Positions 15,483 to 25,431 of a stretch of DNA of 64,000 nucleotides are shown in pieces. The DNA is from Pseudomonas koreensis (GTDB lineage: Bacteria; Pseudomonadota; Gammaproteobacteria; Pseudomonadales; Pseudomonadaceae). The stretch is taken from contig NZ_JAOEJU010000007.1 in NCBI RefSeq assembly GCF_025447595.1, positions 124,001 to 188,000 of the forward strand, read 5' to 3'. The stretch's first letter is position 1. Each line of letters starts with the position of its first letter. The notes beneath the pieces are model-generated. The model had not been told where the DNA came from. It did not search any database and worked only from the letters and a program-made list of their open reading frames with translations. Position numbers and translations under genes: made by a program.

Positions 15483-16088
15483 TCAGTCCGGTTCGCAGCC
15501 CTTGAGCACCAACCGGATGATAGTTTGTGCTGCGGCTTCATAGTCGGCTTCGTCGAGCTTGTCCTTGCCGGTGACGGCGGAGATCTGCCAGTCGAAGTCG
15601 GCGTAGGTCTGGGTTGCGGCCCAGATGCTGAACATCAGGTGGTTGGGGTCGATCGGGGCGATCTGGCCGCGGTCGATCCAGGTCTGGATGCAGTCGATGT
15701 TGTGCTTGGCCTGGCCGTTGAGCTGCTCGACCAGGTCGGCGCTCAGGTGCGGGGCGCCGTGCATGATTTCGCTGGCGAACACCTTGGAGGCGAAGGGCAG
15801 GTCGCGGGAGATGCGGATCTTCGAGCGGATGTAGCCGCTCAGCACTTCGCTCGGTACGCCGTCCGGATTGAACGGGGTTGAGGCCTGCAGGATCGGCACG
15901 ATGATACTTTCCAGCACCTCGCGGTAGAGGTTTTCCTTGGACTTGAAGTAGTAATAGACGTTGGGCTTGGGCAGTCCTGCCTTGGCGGCGATGTCGCTGG
16001 TTTTGGTCGCAGCGAAGCCCTTGTCGGCAAACTCTTCACTGGCTGCACGCAGGATCAGTTCTTTGTTGCGCTCGCGGATTGTGCTCAT
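15483..16088 (-). CDS. TetR-family transcriptional regulator (RutR-like)
   Basis: A 201-residue regulator. A TetR helix-turn-helix fills residues 10-57 (ILRAASEEFADKGFAATKTS, then DIAAKAGLPKPNVYYYF). The C-terminal domain with SRDLPFASKVFASEIMHGAPH and WAATQTYADFDWQISAV resembles RutR/PydR-type regulators of pyrimidine catabolism. No pyrimidine genes are adjacent, so the ligand remains open. I took the ATG at 16088 (MSTIRERN); the longer frame adds 13 residues outside the family pattern. Confidence 0.87.
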   Translation of the reverse strand: MSTIRERNKELILRAASEEFADKGFAATKTSDIAAKAGLPKPNVYYYFKSKENLYREVLESIIVPILQASTPFNPDGVPSEVLSGYIRSKIRISRDLPFASKVFASEIMHGAPHLSADLVEQLNGQAKHNIDCIQTWIDRGQIAPIDPNHLMFSIWAATQTYADFDWQISAVTGKDKLDEADYEAAAQTIIRLVLKGCEPD

Positions 16089-16222
16089 AAACCCGGTGGT
16101 TCCTTGCCTGTTCTGGCGGTTGCGCATGGTAGCACCGGCCTCGCGCGGCGCTCAACAATGCCCCGTGTGGCCTGCAGTCGCGGTATGCTGCGCGGCATTA
16201 TTCACATAAGGAAACAAGATTC

Positions 16223-17137
<915 letters not shown>

Positions 17138-17155
17138 TCAGCAACACCTAACAAC

Positions 17156-17259
17156 TGTGGGAGCGAGCTTGCTCCGGGCGGCGATCCGACGAAGGCGGAA
17201 ATTCAGTCAATATCTTGATCGACTGACACTACGCCATCGCGAGCAAGCTCGCTCCCACA
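17156..17259. repeat. REP pair (BIME) downstream of the DUF808 gene
   Basis: A unit starting at 17156 has a changed stem (GAGCTTGCTCCGGGCGG instead of CTCGCGA), and a canonical inverse unit ends at 17259. Between them TCAATATCTTGATCGACTGA forms a further short inverted repeat. It lies between two convergent genes. Confidence 0.85.
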
Positions 17260-17279
17260 TTGTTTTGTGTGTACCGAAA

Positions 17280-18068
17280 TTACTCGGCGATCTGCAACTT
17301 GCGCGACTCGGTGTAGACGTAGCGCACCTTCTCGTACTCGAACGGTGAGTTCAGCTGACCGTAACGGAAGCTGGTCTGGTAACGCTTGTCGACGCCACGC
17401 AGTACCCACAGTTCCGGGTGGTTGGAGCTGACTTCCGAGACATTGAGGAAGTTGATTGCGGACTCGGCGGTGTAGTCCACGGCCAGGCCTGCGGTGTCGC
17501 GCAGGTTCGACGGGCCGAGGATCGGCAGCACGAAGTAAGCACCGCCCGGTACGCCATAGAAGCCCAGGGTCTGGCCGAAGTCTTCGCTCTGGCGCGGCAG
17601 GCCCATGGCGGTGGCCGGATCCCACAGCCCGGCGATGCCGATGGTGGTGTTGAGCAGCAGGCGCGCAGTGGTTTCCATCGAGCGTTTGCCCTTGAACTGC
17701 AACAGGCTGTTGACCAGGTTCGGTACATCGCCAATGTTGTTGAAGAAGTTGCTCACGCCGGTGCGCACGAAGCTCGGGGTGATGTAGCGATAGCCATCGA
17801 CCACCGGCAGGAACACCCATTGGTCGAAGCGGTAGTTGAAGTGGTAGACGCGGCGGTTCCACTCTTCCAGCGGGTCATAGACGTTCAGCGCGCTGAGGGT
17901 CGAGCGTTCGAACTCGCGCTGATCCAGCCCCGGGTTGAACTTGAGTTTGGACAGCGGCTCCTTGAAACCGTCGCTGTCGATGACCACCGGTGCATTGGCT
18001 TTGCTGTTGTCGGCCTGGGCCATACCTGCACTGAGGAGCGCTGCAATCAGCAGGAGATATTTAGCCAC
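17280..18068 (-). CDS. mlaA: MlaA/VacJ-family outer-membrane lipid asymmetry protein
   Basis: A 262-residue MlaA-family protein. Typical segments are NVYDPLEEWNRRVYHFNYRF, GVSNFFNNIGDVPNLVNSLL, and LGFYGVPGGAYFVLPILGPS. In E. coli MlaA is an outer-membrane lipoprotein that removes misplaced phospholipids and passes them to MlaC. This protein has a signal peptide (ending AGMAQA) but no Cys after it, and I see no Cys anywhere, so it cannot be lipid-anchored in the usual way. The start overlaps the end of the upstream hydrolase gene by eight bases, so they are cotranslated. The other mla genes are not nearby. Confidence 0.9.
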   Translation of the reverse strand: MAKYLLLIAALLSAGMAQADNSKANAPVVIDSDGFKEPLSKLKFNPGLDQREFERSTLSALNVYDPLEEWNRRVYHFNYRFDQWVFLPVVDGYRYITPSFVRTGVSNFFNNIGDVPNLVNSLLQFKGKRSMETTARLLLNTTIGIAGLWDPATAMGLPRQSEDFGQTLGFYGVPGGAYFVLPILGPSNLRDTAGLAVDYTAESAINFLNVSEVSSNHPELWVLRGVDKRYQTSFRYGQLNSPFEYEKVRYVYTESRKLQIAE

Positions 18069-19359
18069 GGAAGAACTCCAGCATGGCGTCGCTGTTGACG
18101 CGGTAGTTAAGGTTGCCGCAATGGCCGCCCAGCGGGTAAACGGTCAGGCGATCGCCGAAGGTGCGGCGCAGGAAACCGAGGTCGCCCGGGCCGAGGATCA
18201 CGTCGTCGGCGTTGTGCATGACGGCGATTTTCGGGCTGTCGTGCAGGTAATCTTTCAGCGCATACAGGCTCACCTGATCGATCAGTTGCAGCAGGCTGCC
18301 GCCGTCGGTGCGGGCGCGCCACATCGGAATCACCTGTTCGGTGAGGTAGCAGTCGAAGTCGCATTGCAGCGCACGCTTGAGGAACGGCGTGAGGCTGGTG
18401 CCTTCGGTGATCGGGAATTTCGGCGGAGTGATCAGGCCGCGACGGTTGATCAGGTCCGAGGTGAACGCGATATCCGCCGCCGAGAAGCGGAACGAAGTGC
18501 CGATCAGCATCGCCATCTGCTCGTTGCTCAGGTGCTGCTTGGACTGCTGGAAGTCGTAGAGCAGTGCATCGTTGAGGTCGATGTAGCCCTTTTGCTGGAA
18601 GTAGCGGGTCAGTTTGTTCAGTACCAGTTCATAGAACGTGGTGCTGTTGTTGATGCCCTTGACCTCGGTCTGCACCAGCTTGTCGAGGTTGGTGATCGAG
18701 GTGTAGAGGTTGACCGGCGGATTCAGCAGCAGGACTTTCTTGAAGTTGAAGCTGCGACGGGTTTCGTCCAGATGGGCGACGAACGCTGCGTCCAGCGCAC
18801 CGAGGCTGTAGCCGCTGAGGTAATAGTCGGTGACCGGCAGTTTCGGGTTCTGCGCCCGCACGGCCTGCATCACCCGGTACATGTCTTCGGCGTCTTCCTT
18901 GGTCACGCCGGGGGTGGCGAAACGCGAGGCGGCGCTCATGAAATCGAAGCTGGTCGGCGATGACAGCTGCACCACGTGGTAGCCGGCCTTGTAATAAAGC
19001 TTCTTCAGGTATTCGTTGAGGGTGCTGTCGTAGCGCGCGCCGGTGCCGGCGATCAGGAAGATCAGCGGTGCGGCCTTGTCCTGGGTGGCGATGCGGTAAG
19101 TCAGTTTTTTCACCGGCCAGAAATTGTCCGGCAGGATGAATTCGCGCTCGGGGCGCAGGGTGACGCTGCGATCGGTCTGATCGATGTCGTCGTCCAGTGG
19201 CAGTTCAGGGCGCAAGTCCGGCGGCGTGGTGGCGATGGTCGCCTCGAACGGATTGGTCAGGGGATAGCCATAGCTGGCGGCGTCGATATCCACCGCCAGC
19301 GCGGACGCACTCAGAATAAGGCCGCCAAACAGGGCGGCGAAGCGCAAGGAACGGAGCAT
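18061..19359 (-). CDS. Secreted alpha/beta-hydrolase of unknown substrate
   Basis: A 432-residue protein with a signal peptide (cut after about residue 22, ASALA). It has the features of an alpha/beta-hydrolase: an oxyanion strand LIFLIAGTGARYDS near 112, the nucleophile elbow SGYSLGALDAAF with Ser near 182, an acid candidate in MHNADDVILGPG, and the catalytic-His candidate GGHCGNL near the C-terminus. Some databases call relatives serine/threonine kinases; no kinase motif is visible. Overlap with the mlaA-like gene suggests a phospholipase or lipid-remodelling role, which is an inference. Confidence 0.75.
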   Translation of the reverse strand: MLRSLRFAALFGGLILSASALAVDIDAASYGYPLTNPFEATIATTPPDLRPELPLDDDIDQTDRSVTLRPEREFILPDNFWPVKKLTYRIATQDKAAPLIFLIAGTGARYDSTLNEYLKKLYYKAGYHVVQLSSPTSFDFMSAASRFATPGVTKEDAEDMYRVMQAVRAQNPKLPVTDYYLSGYSLGALDAAFVAHLDETRRSFNFKKVLLLNPPVNLYTSITNLDKLVQTEVKGINNSTTFYELVLNKLTRYFQQKGYIDLNDALLYDFQQSKQHLSNEQMAMLIGTSFRFSAADIAFTSDLINRRGLITPPKFPITEGTSLTPFLKRALQCDFDCYLTEQVIPMWRARTDGGSLLQLIDQVSLYALKDYLHDSPKIAVMHNADDVILGPGDLGFLRRTFGDRLTVYPLGGHCGNLNYRVNSDAMLEFFRG

Positions 19360-19582
19360 GACTAGATCCCTTAGAGGAAGGTGCCGAATGAAGTTCGCAG
19401 GCTATGACCACCGGGTTTGCGCCAAAGTGCCATGTCACGGCACCAAACTGACGGAATTCGGAGTAATAGTAGCCGGACGATACACTTTGCACGGAATGAA
19501 TGACCAGTTAAGAGTTGTTAGCCCTTGCGTATGCGCGGCGGCAGATTAAGCTGGCCGCCGATTTCATCGATTGGAGTGTTCC

Positions 19583-19951
19583 ATGTCCCGCCGTTTGCCC
19601 GTGATTCTGCTGCTCGTTCTGTTGCCGCTGTGGCTGGCCGCCAGTTATGGCGCACGTTATGGCTTCATGGAGGACGCGCAGTGGGTGGGCATCTGCGTGG
19701 ATGAGGCGAGCCGCTGGGAATGCACGGTGCGCTCTAACCTGGGCCTGATGATTCATTTCCAGATGCTGGGCTGGGCGGCGGTCGCGGCTGCGGTGATCGG
19801 TTTTGTCGTGCCGGGACGGGCAGGGTGGTGGCTGGCGGTGCTGGCGCTGGTGTTCGGGTTGCCGGCGCTGGCGCTGTACAACACGACGCTGGCGGTGTTT
19901 GCGGTGGTGATTGCCGGGTTGAGACTGGTCCGGGAATCCCGCGAGGCCTGA
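19583..19951 (+). CDS. Small membrane protein of unknown function
   Basis: A 122-residue protein with about four hydrophobic helices (residues 5-25, 50-70, 75-95 and 98-115) and two Cys in a short loop (WVGICVDEASRWECTV) that probably faces the periplasm and could form a disulfide. I do not recognise a named family. The ATG at 19583 is preceded by GGAG with 6-base spacing, better than the ATG at 19571. A degenerate REP fragment follows at about 19953-19978. Confidence 0.68.
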   Translation: MSRRLPVILLLVLLPLWLAASYGARYGFMEDAQWVGICVDEASRWECTVRSNLGLMIHFQMLGWAAVAAAVIGFVVPGRAGWWLAVLALVFGLPALALYNTTLAVFAVVIAGLRLVRESREA

Positions 19952-19981
19952 TCGTCAGTCATCGCGGGCAAGCTCTGTGAA

Positions 19982-21535
19982 TCAGCCCTTGCGAACCCGC
20001 AGGCAGCGCCACAACGCAGCCACCATCAACACGCTGACCAGCGCCCAGCCCCACGCCTGCTGATTCTGCAGTCCTTCACGGAACAGCTGCGGCGCAATGC
20101 CGGCGCCGATGATGAAGGTCAGCAGGGCGATCTCCCGCCGGGCCACGGGCACCGGGCGGCACAGGTAAACCAGCGCCGGCAGAATGAACGCCACGCTCGG
20201 GAAACTGCGATAGCGCGGATCGAACACCAACTCCAGCATCATCACCGCAGCGGCGAAACCCGCTGCCGCGACCAGCCAGCCCGCCCGCCGCTCGAAAGCG
20301 TTGAACGCCCGTTCACGCCAGCCATTGCGGGCGCTCAAGGTCAGCGCGGCATGGGCCAGCACCAACAGATTCAGAGCCGTCAGCAACCCGACCCACAGCC
20401 ATTCGCTGGCAAACCGCGTGGTCACCCGCGCCATCTCACCCCAGGCACCAATCGAGCAGGCGGCGAGGGCGCCGAGCAGCGGCAGGATCAGTGCCGAACG
20501 CGTCGTACGAACCCGACCGCCCAGCAGCAATGTTCCGAGGAAAATCAGCCCGCCGACCGCCAGCCATTGTGACCAGTACGGCACGTTCGACACCGGGCCG
20601 GCCAGTACGCCCTTGTCCTGGCGATCGGCATCGAACAGTCCCCAGTAACCACCGACCGCGCCTTCGCTGCCGCGCTTCCACGGCTGGTCGAACGCTTCGA
20701 TCAGGTTGTAACGCCAGCCTTCCTGTTCGGCGAGGGTGACAAAACCACGAATGAACTTGGCCTCGTTGACCCGGCTTGGCAGCGCGGTCTCACGCTGGCG
20801 ACCTTCGCTCGGCCAGCCGGTTTCGCCAATCATCACGTCCTTCGGCGCGAACTTGTTGCCGAACACCTGACGCACTTCCGCCACATGATGCAGCGCGGCG
20901 TCGATGTTCGACGGATCGTCTTCCCAGTACGGCAGCAAATGAATGGTGAGGAAATCCACCGCCGGCGCAACTTCGGGGTGCTTGAGCCAGAACTCCCAGA
21001 CATCGGCGTAGGTGACTGGCTGCTTGATGTGGCTCTTGACCTTGTTGATCAGCTTCACCAACTGGGTCGCGGTAACCTCTTTGCGCAGCAAGGCTTCGTT
21101 GCCGACGATCACGGCGCTGACTACGTCCGGGTTGGCGTTGGCCGAAGCGATCAGCAAGTCGACTTCTTTCTCGGTGTCCACCGGATTGCTGTTGACCCAC
21201 GCGCCGATCATCAACTTCAAGCCGTGTTTGCGCGCCAGATCGGGCAGCGCTTCGAGGCCGGTCATGGAATAGGTGCGGATGCATTCGAAACGGGTGGCGA
21301 GCAGGGCGAGGTCGGCGTCCATGCGCTCCGGACGCAGTTTGAATGGCACGTCGAACGGCGACTGGTCTTTGTCGAACGGGGTGTAGGAGGCGCATTGCAG
21401 CTTGTGGGTCGGGGTGGCGACGTCCGGCAGGATCACCGGTTTGCCGAGGCCGTACCAGAAACCGCACAGGGCAAACAGCCCGAGCAGGCAGGCGAACAGA
21501 TAAGGAAGAAAGGGGAAGCGGGGAGTCGCGGACAT
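19982..21535 (-). CDS. Membrane-bound GH17 beta-1,3-glucan enzyme (glucosyltransferase type)
   Basis: A 517-residue protein. One N-terminal membrane anchor (residues 8-28) is followed by a periplasmic GH17 domain of about 280 residues, with the acid/base Glu in SAVIVGNEALLRKEV and the nucleophile Glu in DVMIGETGWPSEG. The C-terminal 200 residues hold several hydrophobic helices. Bacterial GH17 proteins of this layout elongate or branch beta-1,3-glucans, as in periplasmic cyclic glucan synthesis. No glycosyltransferase (ndvB) lies next to it. I used ATG 21535 (MSATPRF); the longer frame lacks an anchor at the very start. Confidence 0.88.
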   Translation of the reverse strand: MSATPRFPFLPYLFACLLGLFALCGFWYGLGKPVILPDVATPTHKLQCASYTPFDKDQSPFDVPFKLRPERMDADLALLATRFECIRTYSMTGLEALPDLARKHGLKLMIGAWVNSNPVDTEKEVDLLIASANANPDVVSAVIVGNEALLRKEVTATQLVKLINKVKSHIKQPVTYADVWEFWLKHPEVAPAVDFLTIHLLPYWEDDPSNIDAALHHVAEVRQVFGNKFAPKDVMIGETGWPSEGRQRETALPSRVNEAKFIRGFVTLAEQEGWRYNLIEAFDQPWKRGSEGAVGGYWGLFDADRQDKGVLAGPVSNVPYWSQWLAVGGLIFLGTLLLGGRVRTTRSALILPLLGALAACSIGAWGEMARVTTRFASEWLWVGLLTALNLLVLAHAALTLSARNGWRERAFNAFERRAGWLVAAAGFAAAVMMLELVFDPRYRSFPSVAFILPALVYLCRPVPVARREIALLTFIIGAGIAPQLFREGLQNQQAWGWALVSVLMVAALWRCLRVRKG

Positions 21536-21877
21536 GGTCGGGCCGAGTGGCTGCAAAGCGACGCATGTTACCTGCATTTATAGAGGGGTTGGTGGCCCGC
21601 ATGATTTTGACATGCAAAGTTCGGGCGGATTGTCTGGCGCCAAATATCCGGAGGCAGTTAATGGCTTTCTGATGTCGTTTCTCGTTGCCTTGAGGTCGCT
21701 GACAGAGCAGGTCTTAACGAGCGTCAGGTTGATGATCGAACTCGTCAGTACCCTTATTGATAATCCGGCTGATGTACTAACGAGTTTGCGGTCAGGCGTG
21801 ATGGGGGCGCTGTGCACCATAACAATACGTTGACGATGTCCGGCATCCGTCGGGCGCAGCATTTCGGGGAAGTAACG
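21536..21877. other. Intergenic region without a recognisable gene
   Basis: A 342-base gap between the divergent GH17 and betaine-binding genes. It must contain the promoters of both. I see no convincing -35/-10 pair, no hairpin and no conserved short protein; the open frames here have no ribosome site and no family resemblance. Confidence 0.5.
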
Positions 21878-22729
21878 ATGAAGATGCGACGACTTTTAGG
21901 CGCAGGTGCCGCTCTGGTGCTTGCGATGGGCTCCACACTCGCCAGTGCTGAAACCAAGACCCTGAACATCGGTTACGTTGACGGCTGGTCCGACAGCGTC
22001 GCGACCACCCACGTGGCGGCCGAAGTGATCAAGCAGAAACTCGGCTACGACGTGAAACTGCAAGCCGTCGCCACCGGCATCATGTGGCAGGGCGTTGCCA
22101 CCGGCAAGCTCGACGCCATGCTCTCGGCCTGGCTGCCGGTGACTCACGGTGACTACTGGACCAAGAACAAGGATCAGGTCGTCGATTACGGTCCGAACTT
22201 CAAGGACGCGAAAATCGGTCTGATCGTGCCGGAGTACGTCAAGGCCAAGACCATCGAAGACCTGAAAACCGACGACTCCTTCAAGAAACGCATCGTCGGC
22301 ATCGACGCCGGTTCAGGCGTGATGCTCAAGACCGATCAGGCGATCAAGGATTACGACCTGACCGGCTATCAACTCAAGGCCAGTTCCGGCGCCGGCATGA
22401 TTGCCGAGCTGACTCGCGCCGAGAAGAAAAACGAATCCATCGCCGTTACCGGCTGGGTGCCGCACTGGATGTTCGCCAAGTGGAAACTGCGCTTCCTCGA
22501 CGACCCGAAAGGTGTGTACGGCGCGGCTGAAACCGTGAACAGCATCGGCAGCAAGGAACTGGCGACCAAGGCGCCGGAAGTGGCCAAGTTCCTGAAGAAC
22601 TTCCAGTGGGCTTCGAAAGACGAAATCGGCGAAGTCATGCTGGCAATTCAGGACGGTGCAAAACCTGACGCAGCGGCCAAGGATTGGGTTGCCAAGCACC
22701 CTGAGCGTGTTGCCGACTGGACCAAGTGA
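21878..22729 (+). CDS. Glycine betaine/choline-type ABC transporter substrate-binding protein
   Basis: A 283-residue periplasmic protein. A signal peptide (residues 1-24, ending TLASA) is followed by KTLNIGYVDGWSDSVATTHV, the OpuAC-type opening. Aromatic residues of the quaternary-amine cage are likely in YVDGWSD, SAWLPVTHGDYW and TGWVPHWMF. It should bind betaine, carnitine or choline and feed an importer encoded elsewhere; no permease or ATPase is adjacent, as with orphan binding proteins BetX/CaiX of pseudomonads. GGGGAA lies before the ATG at 21878. A strong terminator follows. Confidence 0.9.
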   Translation: MKMRRLLGAGAALVLAMGSTLASAETKTLNIGYVDGWSDSVATTHVAAEVIKQKLGYDVKLQAVATGIMWQGVATGKLDAMLSAWLPVTHGDYWTKNKDQVVDYGPNFKDAKIGLIVPEYVKAKTIEDLKTDDSFKKRIVGIDAGSGVMLKTDQAIKDYDLTGYQLKASSGAGMIAELTRAEKKNESIAVTGWVPHWMFAKWKLRFLDDPKGVYGAAETVNSIGSKELATKAPEVAKFLKNFQWASKDEIGEVMLAIQDGAKPDAAAKDWVAKHPERVADWTK

Positions 22730-22763
22730 TTTAAGCCGAAGCGTCTAATCTGCGCTTCCCGGG

Positions 22764-22798
22764 GCCGCCCGACATGACAGTCGGGCGGCTTTTTTTGT
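22764..22798 (+). terminator. Rho-independent terminator of the betaine-binding-protein gene
   Basis: GCCGCCCGAC and GTCGGGCGGC form a perfect 10-bp stem with ATGACA loop, followed by seven T. Confidence 0.92.
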
Positions 22799-22925
22799 TT
22801 GTCCTCTATTAATAGGAAGGAGTGGGCGTTTTCGGCTGGTCTGGAAATTGGCAAAAACGTCATGGCGTTCTACTACTAAGGTCGTCTGGAACCCGGCTCG
22901 CAGCCGCATACAGTGGATATGTTCC

Positions 22926-22960
22926 AAAAATAAAAATCTGTGCTGCGAGGATAAAAACAA
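22926..22960 (+). promoter_or_regulatory. Two candidate Hfq/Crc sites ahead of yjcH-actP
   Basis: AAAAATAA (22926-22933) and AAAAACAA (22953-22960) both fit AAnAAnAA, and the second touches the start codon of yjcH. The GAGG ribosome site lies between them. Crc-Hfq control of acetate uptake would be expected when succinate is preferred. This is inferred from the motif only. Confidence 0.4.
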
Positions 22961-23271
22961 TGAACGACAGCATTTACCTCTCGATTCAGAACAGCCCGCG
23001 CTTCAAGGAGCTGGTCAAGAAAAGAGAAAGGTTCGCCTGGATACTCTCGGCGATCATGCTCGGGCTCTACTCCGGCTTCATCCTTCTGATCGCATACGGG
23101 CCGCAAGTGCTCGGCACGAAAATCAGTCCCGAATCTTCCATCACCTGGGGCATCCCGATCGGTGTCGGGCTGATTATCTCGGCCTTCATCCTGACCGGCA
23201 TTTACGTGCGCCGCGCCAATGGCGAGTTCGACGACCTGAACAACGCGATTCTCAAGGAGGCTCAGCAATGA
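22960..23271 (+). CDS. yjcH: DUF485 membrane protein YjcH
   Basis: A 103-residue protein with two membrane helices (residues about 27-48 and 64-85). It opens with [20 protein letters not shown], the DUF485 signature. YjcH genes precede actP across proteobacteria; the protein is thought to accompany the acetate symporter, but its exact role is unclear. The stop overlaps the actP start in ATGA, so the two are coupled. Confidence 0.92.
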   Translation: MNDSIYLSIQNSPRFKELVKKRERFAWILSAIMLGLYSGFILLIAYGPQVLGTKISPESSITWGIPIGVGLIISAFILTGIYVRRANGEFDDLNNAILKEAQQ

Positions 23272-24926
23272 TCCGGCGTCTACTGGCTCTTTTGAGCATC
23301 GCAGCGTTCGCTCCAGCCGTCTGGGCCGCTGACGCCCTGACCGGCGAAGTCCACAAACAACCACTCAACGTTTCCGCGATCGTCATGTTCGTGGCGTTCG
23401 TTGGCGCGACCCTGTGCATCACTTACTGGGCGTCCAAGCGCAACAACTCGGCGGCCGACTACTATGCGGCGGGCGGCAAGATCACCGGTTTCCAGAACGG
23501 TCTGGCGATTGCCGGTGACTACATGTCGGCGGCGTCCTTCCTGGGGATTTCCGCGCTGGTGTTCACCTCCGGCTACGACGGCCTGATCTACTCGATCGGC
23601 TTCCTGGTGGGCTGGCCGATCATTCTGTTCCTGATCGCTGAACGTCTGCGTAACCTGGGTAAATACACCTTTGCCGACGTGGCGTCCTACCGCCTCGGGC
23701 AAACCCAGATCCGCACCCTGTCTGCCTGCGGTTCGCTGGTGGTGGTGGCGTTCTACCTGATCGCGCAAATGGTTGGCGCCGGCAAGCTGATCCAGCTGCT
23801 GTTCGGTCTCGACTACCACGTTGCGGTGATTCTGGTCGGTATCCTGATGTGCCTGTACGTGCTGTTCGGCGGCATGCTGGCGACCACCTGGGTGCAGATC
23901 ATCAAGGCGGTGCTGTTGCTGTCCGGTGCCTCGTTCATGGCACTGATGGTGATGAAGCACGTCAACTTCGACTTCAACACCCTGTTCTCCGAAGCCATCA
24001 AGGTTCACGCCAAGGGCGAAGCGATCATGAGCCCGGGCGGTCTGGTAAAAGACCCGATCTCGGCGTTCTCCCTGGGTCTGGCGCTGATGTTCGGTACTGC
24101 TGGCCTGCCGCACATCCTGATGCGCTTCTTCACCGTAAGCGATGCAAAAGAAGCCCGTAAGAGCGTGCTGTACGCGACCGGTTTCATTGGCTACTTCTAC
24201 ATCCTGACCTTCATCATCGGCTTCGGTGCGATCCTGCTGGTCAGCACCAACCCGGCCTTCAAAGATGCAGCGGGCGCTCTGCTCGGCGGTAACAACATGG
24301 CGGCGGTGCACCTGGCCAACGCCGTGGGCGGCAGCGTGTTCCTCGGCTTCATCTCGGCGGTGGCGTTCGCGACCATTCTGGCAGTAGTGGCCGGTCTGAC
24401 TCTGGCCGGTGCTTCGGCGGTGTCTCACGACCTGTACGCCAGCGTGATCAAGAAGGGCAAGGCCAACGAGAAGGATGAAATCCGCGTTTCGAAGATCACC
24501 ACCATCGCGCTGGGCGTTCTGGCCATCGGTCTGGGCATTCTGTTCGAAAGCCAGAACATTGCGTTCATGGTCGGCCTGGCGTTCTCCATCGCGGCAAGCT
24601 GCAACTTCCCGGTGCTGCTGCTTTCGATGTACTGGAAGAAGCTGACCACCCGTGGCGCCATGATTGGCGGCTGGCTGGGGCTGGTGAGTGCGGTGGGTCT
24701 GATGATTCTTGGCCCGACCATCTGGGTGCAGATTCTGCATCATGAGAAGGCGATCTTCCCTTACGAGTATCCTGCGTTGTTCTCGATGATCATTGCGTTT
24801 ATCGGGATCTGGTTCTTCTCGGTTACCGACAAGTCGGCGGCGGCTGAGAACGAGCGTGCGGCGTTCTTCCCGCAGTTTGTGCGTTCGCAGACTGGGTTGG
24901 GGGCTAGTGGGGCGGTTTCGCACTGA
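23268..24926 (+). CDS. actP: Cation/acetate symporter ActP
   Basis: A 552-residue sodium:solute symporter. The signal-peptide-like start ([20 protein letters not shown]) is usual for ActP. Then come about 13 membrane helices with [35 protein letters not shown], and [20 protein letters not shown] (about residues 280-300). It takes up acetate and other short monocarboxylates, probably including glycolate. It is coupled to yjcH and ends at a hairpin terminator. Confidence 0.95.
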   Translation: MIRRLLALLSIAAFAPAVWAADALTGEVHKQPLNVSAIVMFVAFVGATLCITYWASKRNNSAADYYAAGGKITGFQNGLAIAGDYMSAASFLGISALVFTSGYDGLIYSIGFLVGWPIILFLIAERLRNLGKYTFADVASYRLGQTQIRTLSACGSLVVVAFYLIAQMVGAGKLIQLLFGLDYHVAVILVGILMCLYVLFGGMLATTWVQIIKAVLLLSGASFMALMVMKHVNFDFNTLFSEAIKVHAKGEAIMSPGGLVKDPISAFSLGLALMFGTAGLPHILMRFFTVSDAKEARKSVLYATGFIGYFYILTFIIGFGAILLVSTNPAFKDAAGALLGGNNMAAVHLANAVGGSVFLGFISAVAFATILAVVAGLTLAGASAVSHDLYASVIKKGKANEKDEIRVSKITTIALGVLAIGLGILFESQNIAFMVGLAFSIAASCNFPVLLLSMYWKKLTTRGAMIGGWLGLVSAVGLMILGPTIWVQILHHEKAIFPYEYPALFSMIIAFIGIWFFSVTDKSAAAENERAAFFPQFVRSQTGLGASGAVSH

Positions 24927-24954
24927 GGCTTTTTGTGTAGGTTGATTTGAATTG

Positions 24955-24989
24955 AAAATGCCCTGGTCGAGAGATTGGGGCATTTTTTT
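24955..24989 (+). terminator. Rho-independent terminator of actP
   Basis: AAAATGCCC and GGGCATTTT pair around a 14-base loop, followed by a T run. Confidence 0.8.
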
Positions 24990-25171
24990 GTGGGCGGTTA
25001 TCGGACTTTCTTTGGGTGGTTTTGGTTTGTGTGTATATCCGTTGCTGCGGTAACGGCTTCTTGAGGTTCCGCCCTTACGGCGGGTCACTTTTGGCAAACG
25101 CCCCAAAAGTAACCAAAAAGTCTAGGCCCCGGCGTTCGGCACCTCGCTTTGGCTCGGTGTTCCTTCGTTCC

Positions 25172-25275
25172 GGGATTGATCCGGGGGCATCGCCTACGGT
25201 TTGCTTCGCTGCACCTCCTCTCGATGTGTTTGGCTTCGCCAAACGGTCGCTGCGCTCCCACCCCGGATCAATCCC
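25172..25275 (+). repeat. Covarying stem cassette, copy 1 (104 bp)
   Basis: Bounded by GGGATTGATCCGGGG (25172-25186) and its perfect complement CCCCGGATCAATCCC (25261-25275). Inside are the shared 45-bp core and a hairpin GTTTGGC-TTC-GCCAAAC at 25228-25244. Compared with copy 2 the core is identical while the terminal stem and the hairpin differ in sequence but stay paired. Confidence 0.85.
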
Positions 25276-25372
25276 TCCACTCAGCCTGCCGATGGGGCCA
25301 AAAGATCAAAAGCTTTTCTCGAGCTAACGCTCATCGTGGTGAGTGGTGAGTGGCTCTTGATCTGGCTTTTGC

Positions 25373-25396
25373 TCTGGCTCTGGCTCTGGCTCTGGC
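25373..25396. repeat. Tandem hexamer (TCTGGC)x4
   Basis: Four exact copies of TCTGGC, with a fifth copy and half-copies just upstream at 25360-25366 (TCTGGCT), in the central part of the mirror-image element. It is a possible slippage site. Confidence 0.85.
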
Positions 25397-25431
25397 TTTT
25401 GATTTTTTGCCCCTTCGGCAGGCCGAGCGGA

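Noticed and set aside
19953..19978. REP-like ATCGCGGGCAAGCTCTGTG fragment after the small membrane protein gene
   Set aside because: Incomplete head and stem; a fragment at best.
22822..22959. Longer N-terminus for YjcH (46 extra codons)
   Set aside because: The extension has no DUF485 similarity and crosses the leader with the A-rich motifs; the ATG at 22960 with GAGG is clearly better.
23280..25106. Minus-strand frame opposite actP, extending into the non-coding gap
   Set aside because: Gln/His/Arg-rich antisense composition, no ribosome site, and actP is certain.
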